Assembly (NCBI GenBank): GCA_900708905.1
Contig: CAADRB010000032.1
Location: 1,330,603 to 1,394,602 of the forward strand
DNA length: 64,000 bases
DNA from: Hymenolepis diminuta
Lineage: Eukaryota; Platyhelminthes; Cestoda; Cyclophyllidea; Hymenolepididae
Reading direction: 5' to 3'
Notes under the pieces: model-generated
Database searches by the model: none
What the model saw: only the letters and a program-made list of their open reading frames with translations
What the model was told of the DNA's origin: nothing
In this document: one piece after another, positions 1-12,630 of the stretch
How the letters are laid out: each line of letters opens with the position of its first letter
Position numbering within the stretch: the first letter of the stretch is position 1
Program-made: the position numbers and the translations under genes

Positions 1-1875
1 GAGGAACAATTCATTGGGCACTCATTTCGAACTTTTAACAAATATTATATTGAATTAAACATAGTCTTTCTTGAGGCTTTTTAAGAATATATCTTAGTTT
101 AGGTAGCGATTCACCATACCAGCTACGATTTCTCCTTGCTTCACTGTCCTGACAATTTCCTGAAGGATATTTTATAGCAAATGCAAAAAGCAAGTCCCAA
201 AGTCCATTAATGCACCGTTTCCGAGAGCGGAGTTCCAATGATTTAGGGAAACAGCGTATGGAACTATTAAGGATACAATTTCAAAGAAATGAATTCCTTG
301 TACCTAGCTGTTATAACAAACTATAGAGACTGAAATTATACGCTAAGGCGTGCGTACTGTTGGCATAGCTAAAACAACGATCCAGAGGCGCTGAACTACC
401 AATCTCAATGTACCTAAAGATAAAAATCAGAAATATTGACTGAGTACATCTTATTGTTAAGGTCAAGGATAAGTCGTGTTTTAGGCAATCTATTTGTCAT
501 AGCTTTGGTAGACAATTCATAAACAAAAGGTGCTTAATTTGAGCCCTAAATTTAGAACGTGGTGCAAAAGAAACTGAAAAAGAAATCGAGGTATCTCCGC
601 AGATATGATGAGCGACATATCAGTTCCAAGCCAAAAAGCATACTAAAATATTGATTTATAGGATTAAAATTCTCTTAATCTGCCACTGACTCATGAGATC
701 CACAGATAAAGATTTATAGTAGAGCATATTATGGACAGGGCAAGACGGAGGCATAAAGATCTATACGAGTAAGAAAGATAGAGGCGGATCTAGAATATTA
801 AAGGCTACAAGAGCGAGAGGAAACACCCATCCTGTCATGATGTCTACTTTCCTCTTACGCAGCATGAGATGTAGTTGAGTATGTATTGGGTCCTAGCTTA
901 TCATTTGTCCGATTTATATTAATCTGGGTGCCAAAAGTGCATTCTTACTATCCGGCGAAGTTGCAATCTTAGCCTACTTTTGACTGCTTGGCTAGTGGGA
1001 GTGCAAGTATCGTCGTAGTCATTAGTCTATGTTATCCACATGTCACTAACACTTTGTGGTGTGTATTTAATCCTCGTCTATATGAATTAATACGAATGCA
1101 GCAACGCCGGTCTATTATCAACCATTCACTCTATTCTTCAAATAACTCGGGTTTGGATGGGTTGCTAGAATTAAGGCGGTCAATGGTCTAATGAATGTGT
1201 CCGTTGATAAGTTAATTTCCTACTATGGTTCATCCAAACATACAAATATGTGTTCCAAATAACTTTCCTCCCTCTAAAACAAATGTCCTGGGCTATTTTC
1301 TCCTAGAATTGACTAAAATATATAATTATTATTTGTTTACTCTTAAATTTGGCGATAAATACAAAGTATAAGGTCTTAAAATACGTTACAGGAAAAAGTA
1401 CATCATACTTTATTGTTACACGAAGGCAAATTTGCTCAAATCACAGGTTAGAGGAGAGAGTACTATTCATTTAATTGAAAAATGAAGAACGCTTACATAG
1501 GTGCGGGTCTATGAAAAAATGTTGGCTGTCATATGGACCTGTGATAAAAACATGGCGAAATGTCATCTCAACGCATGAAGGGGGAATATCTAGTGCTCAA
1601 CAGATGATGACGAATTGAGTGTCCATGGTGAAGCATACGAAATCGAATCTGCTTCCAAGTTATTTTTTTTTAGAACCTCATCTCATGTCTCTTATTAGAT
1701 TGAAATCAAGTTTTGTGTTTCTCTAAGCACATTCATTATTGTAGTTATCAAATTATCAGACTCTCACTAGTGGCAGTGCAATATCTTTTGAATGAAACAA
1801 TATTTAAATAAAGTATTCAATCTCTCAAGTTTCGTCATTTGAATGTACTCCATTTATCAAATTCTTCTATTGCAG
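1..1875 (+). other. upstream mib1 intron (3' part)
   Basis: AT-rich sequence with no convincing exon. The ORFs at 35-238 and 988-1191 show no domain. It ends in the pyrimidine tract and acceptor of the first visible exon. The expected MIB/HERC2 and ZZ domain coding sequence is not here, so it lies further left. Confidence 0.7.
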
Positions 1876-2224
1876 TATCTCTCCCTACCAAGTGTGGTTG
1901 AACGCGTGGATGATAGTACTGGATCGGTGGTTCTCTTAATCCCACAAACAGGTCAACGATTCACTCTTACCAGTTCAGCTACAGCTGCTTGTCAACATCA
2001 GCAGCCTACTCAAGAACGTGTGATTTCTCGTCATGCCTCAGCCAATGCCACCCTTCTCACCCGAATGCGTCGCCGTGATTCTTATGCTAGAGCAGCGGCC
2101 GCTGCTTCCACTTCTACCGGTTGTGAGGGTATGGCAACTGTTGGTGAGGCAGGTCTAGTCGAAAACCAGCAGTCTCAAGAAAATACCACTTCAGCACAAT
2201 CTGGAAATCAACAAGATGCCCATG
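1876..2224 (+). CDS. mib1: mib1 exon: end of SH3-like repeat plus low-complexity linker
   Basis: The exon opens after a pyrimidine-rich acceptor (ttcttctattgcag, ending 1875) and closes at donor G|gttagg (intron from 2225). It reads in one frame and leaves one base over (phase 1), which joins the next exon as GAA (Glu). The first ~30 residues, including VVERVDDSTGSVVLLIPQTG, fit the end of the second SH3-like (REP) repeat that precedes the ankyrin domain in MIB1. The remainder is Ser/Thr/Gln/Ala-rich (an alanine run near 2090-2108) with no recognisable fold. An in-frame ATG at 1843 lies upstream of the acceptor and I do not take it as a start. The exact 5' boundary is the least certain point, because the preceding exon is outside the window. 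Confidence 0.78.
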
Positions 2225-2295
2225 GTTAGGAAATTTCGCTCTACTTAAATTAAATAAGTAGAAATTGTGTTAACTTAAATGCTTTTCTATTTCAG

Positions 2296-2420
2296 AATCA
2301 TCTGTTCCTAGAAGTCTTTTAAAACAGTCTTCTAAGCAAGTGGCAGAAGAGCTCATGTTCGCCGCAGCAGAGGGAAATGTGAAGAAGATCACCTGGCTTA
2401 TTAAGCATCGGGAGATTGAT
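2296..2420 (+). CDS. mib1: mib1 exon: first ankyrin-repeat helices
   Basis: This 125-base exon lies between acceptor tttctatttcag (ending 2295) and donor GAT|gtatgt (intron from 2421). The reading continues from the previous exon as E-S-S-V-P-R-S-L-L-K and then EELMFAAAEGNVKKITWLIK. The latter matches the MIB1 pattern at the entry of the ankyrin domain (a leucine-lysine stretch, then EELVKAAANGDV-like helices). It ends on REID, exactly where the next exon continues with VNTHYAG. The phase is 0 at the 3' end. The flanking introns are only 71 and 73 bp. It is too short and lacks an ATG near its start, so it is easily missed as an ORF. Confidence 0.93.
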
Positions 2421-2493
2421 GTATGTTTGAATTTCTATCAGATGATTTTATGTCTACTGAGCATATATAAGTAGTTAATGTTGTCTACTTTAG

Positions 2494-2874
2494 GTGAACA
2501 CACATTATGCGGGAGCGACAGCTCTTCACGTTGCTTGTCAATCAGGACATCTCAATTGCGTGGATGTTCTACTGCAGCACGGAGCAGATTGTCGTGAACG
2601 AGATGCTGACGGTAACCAAGCACTTCACGCTGCAGCTCAAGGTGGTACACTTTCAGTTCTTCGCCGCATTGCTGCCACTCTGAGTCTTCTAGTTGAACGT
2701 GAACCCCAGCCATCGAGTTCAAATTCAACCTCTCCTCAAGTATTAACCCTACCACCAGATGTAAATGCTCGAAATGCCCTTCGACAAACTCCACTGCATC
2801 TAGCCACTGTAGGTCGTCATTTGGATTGCGTCCGATCACTACTAGAAGAATTTAATGCTCTTCCCAGTTTGCAG
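2494..2874 (+). CDS. mib1: mib1 exon: ankyrin repeats 2-4
   Basis: The exon starts with GTG AAC ACA after acceptor ttgtctactttag (ending 2493) and ends with CAG before donor gttagt (from 2875): 127 complete codons, phase 0. It contains ankyrin units AGATALHVACQSGHLNCVDV, DGNQALHAAAQGGTLSVLRR and LRQTPLHLATVGRHLDCVRS. A Ser/Pro-rich insert sits between the second and third of these. The stretch N-A-R-N-x-L-R-Q-T-P-L-H and the ending L-P-S-L-Q are close to MIB1 (NARNKRRQTPLHIA... and HPSLQD). The minus-strand ORF overlapping 2552-2839 is only a shadow. The next exon is 16.4 kb away but continues the MIB1 alignment without a missing residue. Confidence 0.95.
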
Positions 2875-4728
2875 GTTAGTTTACTCAATTAAATTTTAAA
2901 TAACCTATCAGGAGCTGAAGGGAACTCTATTTTGTTACTAATAATAAATTATCCCTTATCACAACATCTCTATACTTAAGCTTTTATCATCCTCTAAAAT
3001 AGAAAAATTTCAAAATATATAATATTGATGCTATCTTACCATGTATTTTGTTCGTATTTTATAATACCGAATGCGCATAGATATTTCCATGTCGCTTTTA
3101 CACCAAATCACAAACCGTGTTCTTCTCAGCAAAAGTAATTAGGAAACGGAAAATAAAGACATTTTAAGGAATGTTATCTAAAATGGGATATTGTAAATTA
3201 ATATTGTAGAATAAACCATTCATAGTCACTTAAGAAAGTCTTCAAACAGAAACTCGTTTGATTCAGCGAAGTTTGTCTAATCTTTTCTGGCTTGAATTTT
3301 GTAGCATTTTTTAAGATTTTAAAGATTTGTTTGAGTCATATCTGACTGGTTCTCGCTGCTATTCAAACAAGATTGTCAAGTAAGACATCCAAAAAGATCT
3401 AGTCAAATACCTTTTCTCGCTTTAAAACGATCGACCATTCTCTTTACCAATATCGCTTGCAAGTTTACTGGGGTCTTGTAAGGAGGGCAATTCTAATAAA
3501 TTCAAGTTATGTTTAAATGATTAGAATAAATTCCTTTTTCTTCTATTAAGTAATAGGATTCTATTTTGAACTGCAGTATTATCGATAGTAGTATAACTTA
3601 CTCAGCATTCAACAAATGTGTTCACAAGTTCAATACTCGTTGATGTTCAACCAGTATCAATTAAAAGTTGTTGATAAATGGAGTATAGAATGCGGTTTTC
3701 CCATCGAAAAGGTCCCGCCGAGTACAGAAAATTTGGTTCTACATGCTAACTGTTAAAGGAAAGCTGTTTATTGAAATAAATTTCAGGTGTGTATTTAGAG
3801 TTTTAATTAGTGTTGTAAATAAATGATCCAAATAGTATCCAAGATTACGTATGAAGAAATCAAATAATTTTCAACTAACCTAAACATATCTGAGAGTTCT
3901 ACTACGTCACTAAGATCGTACAGTTTTACTTTAGTCGACTGCGATATCATATAATCTTTTGATGCGTGTACACATCCGGTTAGGGATTTTATGCCTCATA
4001 GAGAGACGGGTAGATATATTTTGGATGGTCAGTTTATGATTTTTTGTACCCTGTATATATTTTTCCTGATAAAAATGCCCCTTTCCTACTCGAAATGTGC
4101 CTGTCTATTTCCGTCATCGTGTCACCAGGATTAGGAAAGGGAGAGAGTGGCTGAAATGAAAAATTTTGACTGTCTGAAAAATTCGTCTTTGATACTCTGT
4201 AGATAAAAGTTTTCCGCTACTCATTCAAAAGTTTCAGAATGTAATTTTCATTCCCGTTTTCGGGTTGACTACATTTTTGAGAGAGACATAAATTCTGCTC
4301 AAATCGAATGATGGTGTTCTCATATCTTATCGATGTGTGTGATTTTGGAATTTTTTGAAATCATATGCGTAAATGGCAACCTGGGATATCGAGGATATTT
4401 TAAAGTAAATTCAGTTTGGTAATTAGATTTTCAATTAAATTAAATATTTTAATTCATATCGGTATAACTGAGAGAAGACTTAGGGAAAGGTAGTTGAGTC
4501 CCCATTATTCTCCTATTTAAAAACGTTGAATCTTACCAAAGATCAGGAAAATAGGTAGCGTGTTATTCAAGTTTCAGAACGGATGACACCAAAAAGGAAA
4601 GAATTGAGAAAAGAAGAGGAAGAAAGGACAATACAATAAGATTTACAAGTTTTAGTGATAAGATTGCATATGATTAAGCGAAATGGCAAAATAGTCCTCT
4701 AAGTGATAAAACCGGAGGAGGAGTTAAG

Positions 4729-5010
4729 TTATTTGAATTCTGAAGACATTAAGTTGTCCACTTCCTCAAATAAGACATAAATCACTGCCTAATATTCAAA
4801 TGTTCGGCAGCTCAATCTTCATAATTTGAACGCTGGATTTGTGGATGAGTTCATGTTCGCAATAATAAGATTGAATTGGATGGTTGGTCATGCCACTTTG
4901 ATTTATTTCTCCCTTCTCATAGCTATGAACAGATATATGATATCAACAAAGGCATTTTAAAGTTCAGCAGTGGTTACTAAAGTTCAGTCAATGTGAACTC
5001 TATCAAGCCC
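4729..5010 (+). repeat. dispersed repeat family A, long copy
   Basis: A characteristic order is visible: TATTTGAATTCTGAAGACAT, TTGTCCACTT, then GATGAGTTCATGTTCGC, GGTTGGTCATGCCACTTTGA, ATGAACAGATAT and AAAGGCATTTTAAAGTTCAG. The same order recurs at about ten places in the window, always on the plus strand. It has no coding capacity. This looks like a short non-autonomous element or the tail of a longer one. Confidence 0.55.
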
Positions 5011-7525
5011 TTTGCAATTCAGAAGAATATGTCTAAACACTCCAGAATTTAAGCCCCTGTGTGGTATAGAAATCTGTTAAATTAAAGAAGAAATACACGC
5101 TGTAAGTAAATAGAATATAGCAATTCTAATTGAAACTGACGTGTCTAAAAGCTTTTGACAAGTAGGCGAGATATGTACTAACGAATACATTCTCTTATAA
5201 AAATAGCCTGAGTAGATAAATTAATTTCATTTGTTTTGCCATCCTTTTTGGATGGGAAATGGAATGATGAGGTGTTGTTTTTATTGCAGCACAAACAAGC
5301 CTTTAACTTAAACCATCACTATAAGACTTAATGAAAACGGCTTCTTTTGTAGAAATAGATGATGTGTTCAACTAACTGTACAGACTTGACTCCATCAAAC
5401 TTCACACTAGAGAATTTCCTAATAAGACAACAGCCTTTTTACCAAAATCAGACTGAGAGAAGACATTAGTGTATTGGAGAGCAGGAAAATGAATACGAAT
5501 GAAAATAAACGAGGACTGTGACAGAGAGAGGAAGGAAACAATGGCTTTGCCCAAAGCATATAAAACCGGGAAGATTAGCTGAGTCATCGCAAGTTAGAGG
5601 AAAATTAAAATTATTAATCTCTATGCTGCAGATGTGCTTTGGATACATGGAGGTCGAAGTGCGCTGATTGCCCTTGGCATACGCAAGCATTTAAACGTTA
5701 AAATAAAGCCATTTAATTTAGCTTGCCCGAAGATGATATTTCAGAACCATATAGATAGTAATCCTTTAAAATGATTCCCATATTTCTGAGTGTCTGCCAT
5801 TATGGATTAGACTTTTAATTCTCCCTTTTTTATTCTCCTTGCTTGAATCACCACTATCTCCGCCAGCGATTTGATATCCCATTGTTTGGTATTTATTCAT
5901 GCGTGTAATCATAGAAATCAAATAAACTTATCTCGTTAATTTGAGAAGCTAAACCTTGTCTTAAAACTAGATGACACCCGGCCACTAGAATGAGGAATAA
6001 AAATTCGGGGATAATTAAACTCAACTCAAATTTTACTACTGAAGCCCAAATGAAATTCCTGTTAATGAGCTACATTTATTCATTAAGATGTTCACTCCTG
6101 AATAATTTTAGGTCAAACCGTTAAAATAAGTAAAATAATTTTCCAGATTCTGATATGAATTTTAAAAAAGTCATGGCTGAGATAACTTTAGGAAGGTGCT
6201 AAGAAAGCTTATGAGGAGACAATTTCATCATGACGGTAATATCCGATGAAGTCACTTCCAATTTCCCTGGGGATGAAGTCCAGCTTCAGTAATTTTAAAC
6301 TTATGAATGGAACTGATGTAACCGTTATCTATCAGAATGTAAAACTCCAGCTTTGGTCAATTAGGATCCTTAGAAGAAGCATATTCAAAAGAACATTTTC
6401 AAAGTGCTGATATATTTTTCTGTTTATAGGCTGAACAATATCGAAGCAGAATCATTTGTATAATTATATTTTATAATATAAAAAAGTAAAACTCCATGCA
6501 AGACAAACATAATAAATTCAAGAGATAATCCAGCTCAACTTTCACTACTTAAGTCTGGACACAGTTATAGTTGAATTTATTAATTAGGGAGCCTGCTTAA
6601 TCTTAAGTGGGAGAAGTAGACACTCCTCCTCAATTATTTCAGTCCATATTGCAAAAATAATATATAACTCAGAAGCGCTTTTCAACACTCACTTTTGCGA
6701 GAAGTGGAGCCCCCTTGGTGGGCAACTCGGGTTCTGCCACCCCCTTTATCACCCAGACTTAACCTCCGAGTCTGAGCATGCATCAAACCCGTAACACTGA
6801 ACATTAAAGAAAACCTAGTTAAACGCTGTTACGTATGAAAATATTTGCGTTTTTATCTAAAAACTATGTCAAGGTTCATTCCGACGAAGACTAGAAGCCG
6901 TTTTTTAAATCGGTTAAAAATTATGCCAAATTCCATTTCCAACTGTGTTTGGTAGATAAAACGACCACCCGTGAATGGGAAAAGTCGAGATTCTTTCAAT
7001 AGGAACGTTCTATTTTCATGATTTTCTAAATGAAAACCCTTTGCTAGCTGATTACAATGTTTGCCATCACTTTCCAAATAGCAACAAACCAAATTGTTAG
7101 AAATGTTCCAATATTAAGTGGAAATGTTGTTGCGATAATAAATTTCGTAATTTCATTGCCAATTCAGAACTCTAGAAGAGTTCTAATGCATTTTGGTCAT
7201 TGTGATGCTATCAACTTCTGTGATTAAATTTTTTAAAAGCAAGAGAATTTGAGCTTATTTGTAAGAGTAAAAACGAACATCTGTCAAGAACACGTTTCTA
7301 AAAATTTAGAGACGTCACAAAAGCTATGCAGCATTCTTGATTTCAATGAATCCCGATAGACAAATTAGCTAATCCTTTAATTGTTGAAATGTTTTAATAT
7401 CATTATCACTTTGCGAACTTTTCGAAAGTTTTGAATGAATTCTATTATCTAACTTTCATTAGGTTATATCAACAAACATCTCTTTAAATATAACAATAAA
7501 ATGAACGTCTCCATCCAATTTATCA

Positions 7526-7560
7526 ATTTATATATTTATATTATATATATATATTTCTTT
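7526..7560. repeat. TA-rich microsatellite
   Basis: Runs of TATATTTATATTATATATAT sit in intron 3. This is simple low-complexity DNA with no other signal. Confidence 0.7.
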
Positions 7561-9278
7561 TGCAGTTAAATGAAATTGTAATGATTTGTGAAATATGTGT
7601 AAAAGTAAATGTTACCTCTTGAAAACCTAGCATCCGATCAAAATTTTTGAACTTCTTAAGGACTGAAAGGCCTCAGTCGTTATTTGAACTGTTGTGATTT
7701 GTAACTTTTTATAGAGCTCCAGCTGGTCAGACTCTGTGAAGAGGAGGGGAAAACAACTTCTTTTACTATGAAAATAGATTTCCTTATACAGAATGGGATA
7801 CAGGGCAAAAAAACGCTGCTAGATAGCCCGAAAATGGTTTCTTCACAGGTGATCTTACATATCCAGGTGCTAGCGCAGAAATTCAGTGATCAATAATCCA
7901 GTTCATCAGAGATGAAGCATGTCAGTCTCGTCCAGATGTTTCGAAAATAATCAATACAGTTTCCTAATGTAGCTCTATGATACTGAAGTCTCTATATCCC
8001 AGAACGAAAATTTTTATTCCACTATCCTCCGCTACCAATAATTGAAATGTTAATGACTGTGCATCTTTCTATCCAACACCTTTTGTTTAATTAAATTTAA
8101 ACTTTTAATTTTTATTAAATGGAATAAATAAGGAAAAAGCAATTAAGATGGTTAAATGCATCATCATTAAATAATTAGTACTGGCTATTGGGAATATAAA
8201 ATACGTCATATCCCATATCCCCTAAATTTCAACTTCTAAATTCGAAGAGCCGTAGAGTGCTAATTGTGTGGTTACTTGCATGTACTGAGTTGTTTTAAAT
8301 GATCGGAGTGGTCATATAGATGGGGTAGAATATGCGGGGGCATAAAATGCTTCAGCATTGCTCAGCTAATTGCGCCAATAGCCCTAAATTACATACTTTT
8401 ATTAGTGGCGAAATAACGTAGTTGGCAGGCCCTTTTATCTTGATTCAAGAAGAGAGAATTACATTTAATCTTCTCCCTCATTCTCTCTAATGGATGAAGC
8501 ACTCAATTTCAGTGTGTTTGCGATTCGGTTGGTTGGTTGACATTTTATTTCTTTTTGATGCAAATTTATAAACCAATTACGTTGGGTTCGCTATGGCCGT
8601 GTAGGCGTACATTTATTCAAATCTATTTTTATTAAAAAATAAATCGAAGAATGTGCATTTTAACTCATTTGGTGGCTTTAAGTAGTAAGAGAGCTCTAGT
8701 TTTGATAACTGTCATATTTGTTTGATCTTTTCTATTAAGTAAATAAACGGACCCTTTTTCTTCAGATCGATTAAACAAAGCCCCATTAAAGGTATGAGCT
8801 TAACGACAAGATGTTTTAGGTGGTCTACATTCTCACAGTATTTTATGACCCATTCCTTGGCCACTAAGTCGTTTATTGGACTTTCCTTTTATCTAACACC
8901 TGCGTAATTATTGTACCAGCTTACTGGTTACAAGACTGCTGAATCCTATCGGTTCTTACCAGGAAAAAAGTTTGCTTCTGATTCTGTCTCGTTTCTGTAT
9001 TGTAATTGTTGAGTTCGTGCAGTTGGAAAGACACCAGCTTAACTAGTTTTCTAAATCTCTCATTGCCATCGTCTAAGTCTGAGGTTCTTCTCCTTCAACC
9101 CTTCCTTAATATACTGATATGAAATTATTGTAATACTTTCTAGCTTGTCATTTTTTTACGGTCTACGATCAAGAAATTTTCATTGCCATTTCTCTTCGAT
9201 AAGTTAACAGAATCACTGTCTGATTGCTTGTCCATCTGTGTTTAATAGTAGTTGCAATACTTCCTAAAAAAGAGCAGA

Positions 9279-9345
9279 ATTATATTAAATTATTATATTA
9301 ATATATATATAATATATATAATTATTATATTATAACCTATAGCAA
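9279..9345. repeat. AT-only palindromic tract
   Basis: A nearly pure A/T stretch of TTATTATATTAATATATATA type can fold back on itself. It is a low-complexity sequence of the kind that expands by slippage. Confidence 0.7.
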
Positions 9346-9360
9346 GGCAGTAATTTTTCG

Positions 9361-9530
9361 CGATGGGAAAGCATTGGGATAATGGAGAGAAAATCGAAAA
9401 GATGCTGAGAATAAAGTCAGAATATCAGAAGTCGTGCTCCATTTGATTTTTGGATTTGAGTTGTACAATGGTTAGTTCACTTCTTCCAAATCATGATTCA
9501 CTACCTGGAATATTGTACGAATTCTTGTTT
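9361..9530 (+). repeat. dispersed repeat family D copy
   Basis: ATCGAAAAGATGCTGAGAAT, CCATTTGATTTTTGGATTTG, AGTTGTACAATGGTTAGTTC and AATCATGATTCACTACCTGG recur in related order at 44235-44400, 51290-51500 and 52985-53090. It lies just right of a long AT palindrome. Confidence 0.45.
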
Positions 9531-11231
9531 ATATAAACGATTTCAAACTTGGAATTTGTGAATTTTTTGTCAAAAATGTGAATATATGTACAAATTTTTG
9601 AGAAAGTTCTAAATTTTAATGGACGTTCATTCGTCACATCGCCAAGGGGGCAATTTAATGCGTTTGACATGTGTTTACTGATGATTTTCTTCGTAAATTC
9701 AATTTCCTCCCTTTCTCAAAGAACATTCAATTACCTGCCCTTCTGCTCCCCCGTCCGGTACTCCTTTTATCTCTCCTAAATTGTCTCTTCCGGTTGTTTT
9801 TAATTTTGTCTTCGTGGTTCTTAGTCGTAAAAAGGGAGACTCAATTAAAACTGCTCTATTTTGACCTGCTTAAGATTGACCAAATAAATTGATTGTTTCT
9901 CACAGCTTAATTGTGGTTGTTTCCATCCTGTTAAATGCACTTTACGCACTGGCAGAAACGTACCGATTTTTTTATATAGTTAAACTCATTTGCACTAGGA
10001 ACGGAAATTCATAGATCATTTATCCGTCGGTGATGTTGGGGCGTTAGGAAAGTAGTTGATATTTGATTGTCTATTTCAGATTGATTAATGTTTATAAATC
10101 GTATACAATAGGTCTCATAGAAAGCTCTATCTTTACGTGCTTACAAGCTATTATTTAATGAAAACAGTTGTCTAAATGTAATTGTTTTTATTTCATTTGT
10201 TGTTATCTTTTTTACTTTCGTCAAGAGAAACGAACCCTCAAGCTGTTTCAAGTGGTGTTTAAATTTCCTAATCGGGTTATACTTGCCAATTTCCCTCAAT
10301 TTTAGCTCCACTTCCTTCTTCTTGCTCCAAGTGTTTTGCTCAACTTGTTGTTTTTGTTCTCTAAAAATGGTCCTGCTTTATCGACGAAGCGATCACATCT
10401 CCTCTTTTACCTCTCATTTACCTTAATTTCCTATTTTTTGTCAGTTTAAAATAGCAACTTATCTCGCTTATGTCAGGTTTTATTTTAAATTGGCACTTAA
10501 ACTTGTTCACTTATATTTATCTTTATTTCAAATCTGAAAATGACCGTTTGTAATGTATTGAGAAGTTTCTTTTGAGTAAATATAAATATAAATTATTTCT
10601 TTAAATCTACCATTTATTTTGTAAATAGTAAGCAAGATAAATTTTAGATTTGTAAGCCTGATAAGAAACCATCTTTTTTCTTAAAAAAATTAACATAAAT
10701 GGAGAAAATAAATCATTCGTTATGACATCCTCCTTTTTAAACCTCTCTTTTGACATCATTCTTTTTTTTTCCTATTTTCGGTATTCATGTTAGCTGAGTT
10801 CGTAGGGTGAGAAAGGCCTGTAACCTAAGGACCTTTCTCCATTCTACGTTGCTCTCCCACTATATGAGCCTCGACTTGTAGGCCGTTGAGCCGGAATCTG
10901 TTTTTCAGGAGTAAGCTTCCCGTTCATGTGTATTTTCGAAGCCATGGAGTTAACAGATGGGTTTGACAGGAGCAATAGTTCACATCGATCTGTCTTGATT
11001 TTTGGGAGTAAACAGTTGTGTAAATATTTTTTCGCTAATGGATCTGCTATTTTTTGTGGATAAACAAATCAACTCGACTTATTCGCATTATTTTGCACTA
11101 CATGCTCTCATATAAGTGCTCATCATTATTGCCCATAATAATACATAATATACCATTTTTGATGCTAGCATACGAAATATTAAAGTTATCTAATAAGAGG
11201 TGAAAAGGTCAACGGTCGAGTTGAATTATAT

Positions 11232-11345
11232 AATGACGTCAAGATGTCAAAGGACTTACATTACTTGAATTTTGGAAACACTAACTTGTCCACTTACTTA
11301 TTAGGGGCATGACCTATAATGAGACTAGCAAAGCTATCACAAGAA
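11232..11345 (+). repeat. family A, truncated copy
   Basis: TAATGACGTCAAGATGTCAA, TTACTTGAATTTTGGAAACA and CTAACTTGTCCACTTACTTA match the 5' part of the family. The 3' part is missing, although AGCAAAGCTATCAC may be its last remnant. Confidence 0.45.
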
Positions 11346-11575
11346 ATGTCTAAACTTGATCACTTTCGATTTGTTCTGAGATTAAAGTTGCGAATATTTT
11401 ATTTGTTTGTATATTTATATCTATGTTAAAACAAACAGGCAAATCACTTTCTTTTCCTGCTTGTTTTGAATAGACCAATAGAACAGTAAACTCTCTTTTT
11501 GTCAATTAGTTAAAAATTTTACTTCAATATGGAAATTTTTTTATAGAAAACGCCGTCACAAAAATGAGAATTCAG

Positions 11576-11725
11576 AACACGTGCTTGTCTGTTACATTCG
11601 AGGTTATGGGCTCGATTCCCACCAGTGCACACCCGGTGATCGATATGGTTAAGTTGGGCACAATTCAAGTTTATTTTAGCCTAGTTCTAATTAACCTTAA
11701 TCCTATCCATTAAGCTGGCATCCAG
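11576..11725 (+). repeat. tRNA-derived SINE-like copy 1
   Basis: A tRNA 3'-half-like sequence contains a B-box motif GGGCTCGATTCCC (11608-11620), preceded by an anticodon-arm-like tract and followed by AGTGCACACCCGGTGAT. The same order recurs at six other places in this window, which supports a dispersed family. It is diverged and I see no intact A box here. Confidence 0.55.
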
Positions 11726-12404
11726 TTCAGAAATGCTCGATCCGTGTTTTAGTGAGAAGGAGAGAGAGGGAGTAAAGTTAATTGCTTTACGTGTAGCAGG
11801 AAATGGATACATCCGCCAGGGGAAACCAAATATAGTCATTTTTGAAGGGTTTACTAAACTCAAGGAACGTATTTAGGTCTCTCAACAGCTTATGCGGCAC
11901 ACTTGAAATCCTTGCAACTGATATTTCTTCTGTTATATGTATTTCGATCCTATTTGTGAGCATCTTAAGTTAATTTCATGTATCTAGATATATATATTTC
12001 TGTCTTCTGCAATGTGTAACAATGGGTGACATCTGAATAAAAGTAATGTGTGTTCATTCTAAACGTCTACTTAAACAATTAAATTGCAATTGAAATTTTA
12101 GGATTAACCGTTTCTAGGTTCTGAGTTGATGCTTTTTAGACAGCCCTTTTTGTACCCTATTTGAATAGACGTATTCAGGCACTTCTCAGTCTTTTGAAAT
12201 CGGCGTACAACGGGGCTGACACATGGAATGGTTGGTTGGTTAACCACCCCAAGTTCTACGGTTAGCAGCTTAATACTGAGGGGGGAGGGGGACATTCCAG
12301 AAAGAGTAAAAAACCTTAACTTCTGTAGCAAGAAAGGGAGGAGCAAACTCGTCCAACAAACTTTTAAATGGACGAGGGGATCAAGAAGGAATGAGGAATG
12401 AATT

Positions 12405-12630
12405 CAGTGCATCAAAAATCAATAATGGAAGTAGTGATCTGTCCAAATTTCCACAAGGAGTATATTTCATTGTGTAATGTCCTAATGTTCAAATTCCATG
12501 ATTCGACTTCCAAGTTTATGAGTGAGATTATGTCCACGATGTTCAGAGACTATTAACGGTCAATTTGATTCTGTTTCTGGATATGCTGCCTTGATTTGCC
12601 TGTATCTTCTTCCAACCAGGAGCACGTAGA
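12405..12630 (+). repeat. family A copy
   Basis: The order CTGTCCA, TGTCCTAATGTTCAAATTCC, ATGATTCGACTTCCAAGTTT, GAGATTATGTCCACGATGTT, CAGAGACTATTAACGGTCAA and CCTGTATCTTCTTCCAACCA matches the other copies. Diverged. Confidence 0.5.

Noticed and set aside
2552..2839. 95-residue minus-strand ORF
   Set aside because: Antisense shadow of the mib1 ankyrin exon.
11576..11725. A functional tRNA gene
   Set aside because: B-box-like and anticodon-arm-like parts are visible, but no acceptor stem or intact A box; the recurrence elsewhere fits a SINE.
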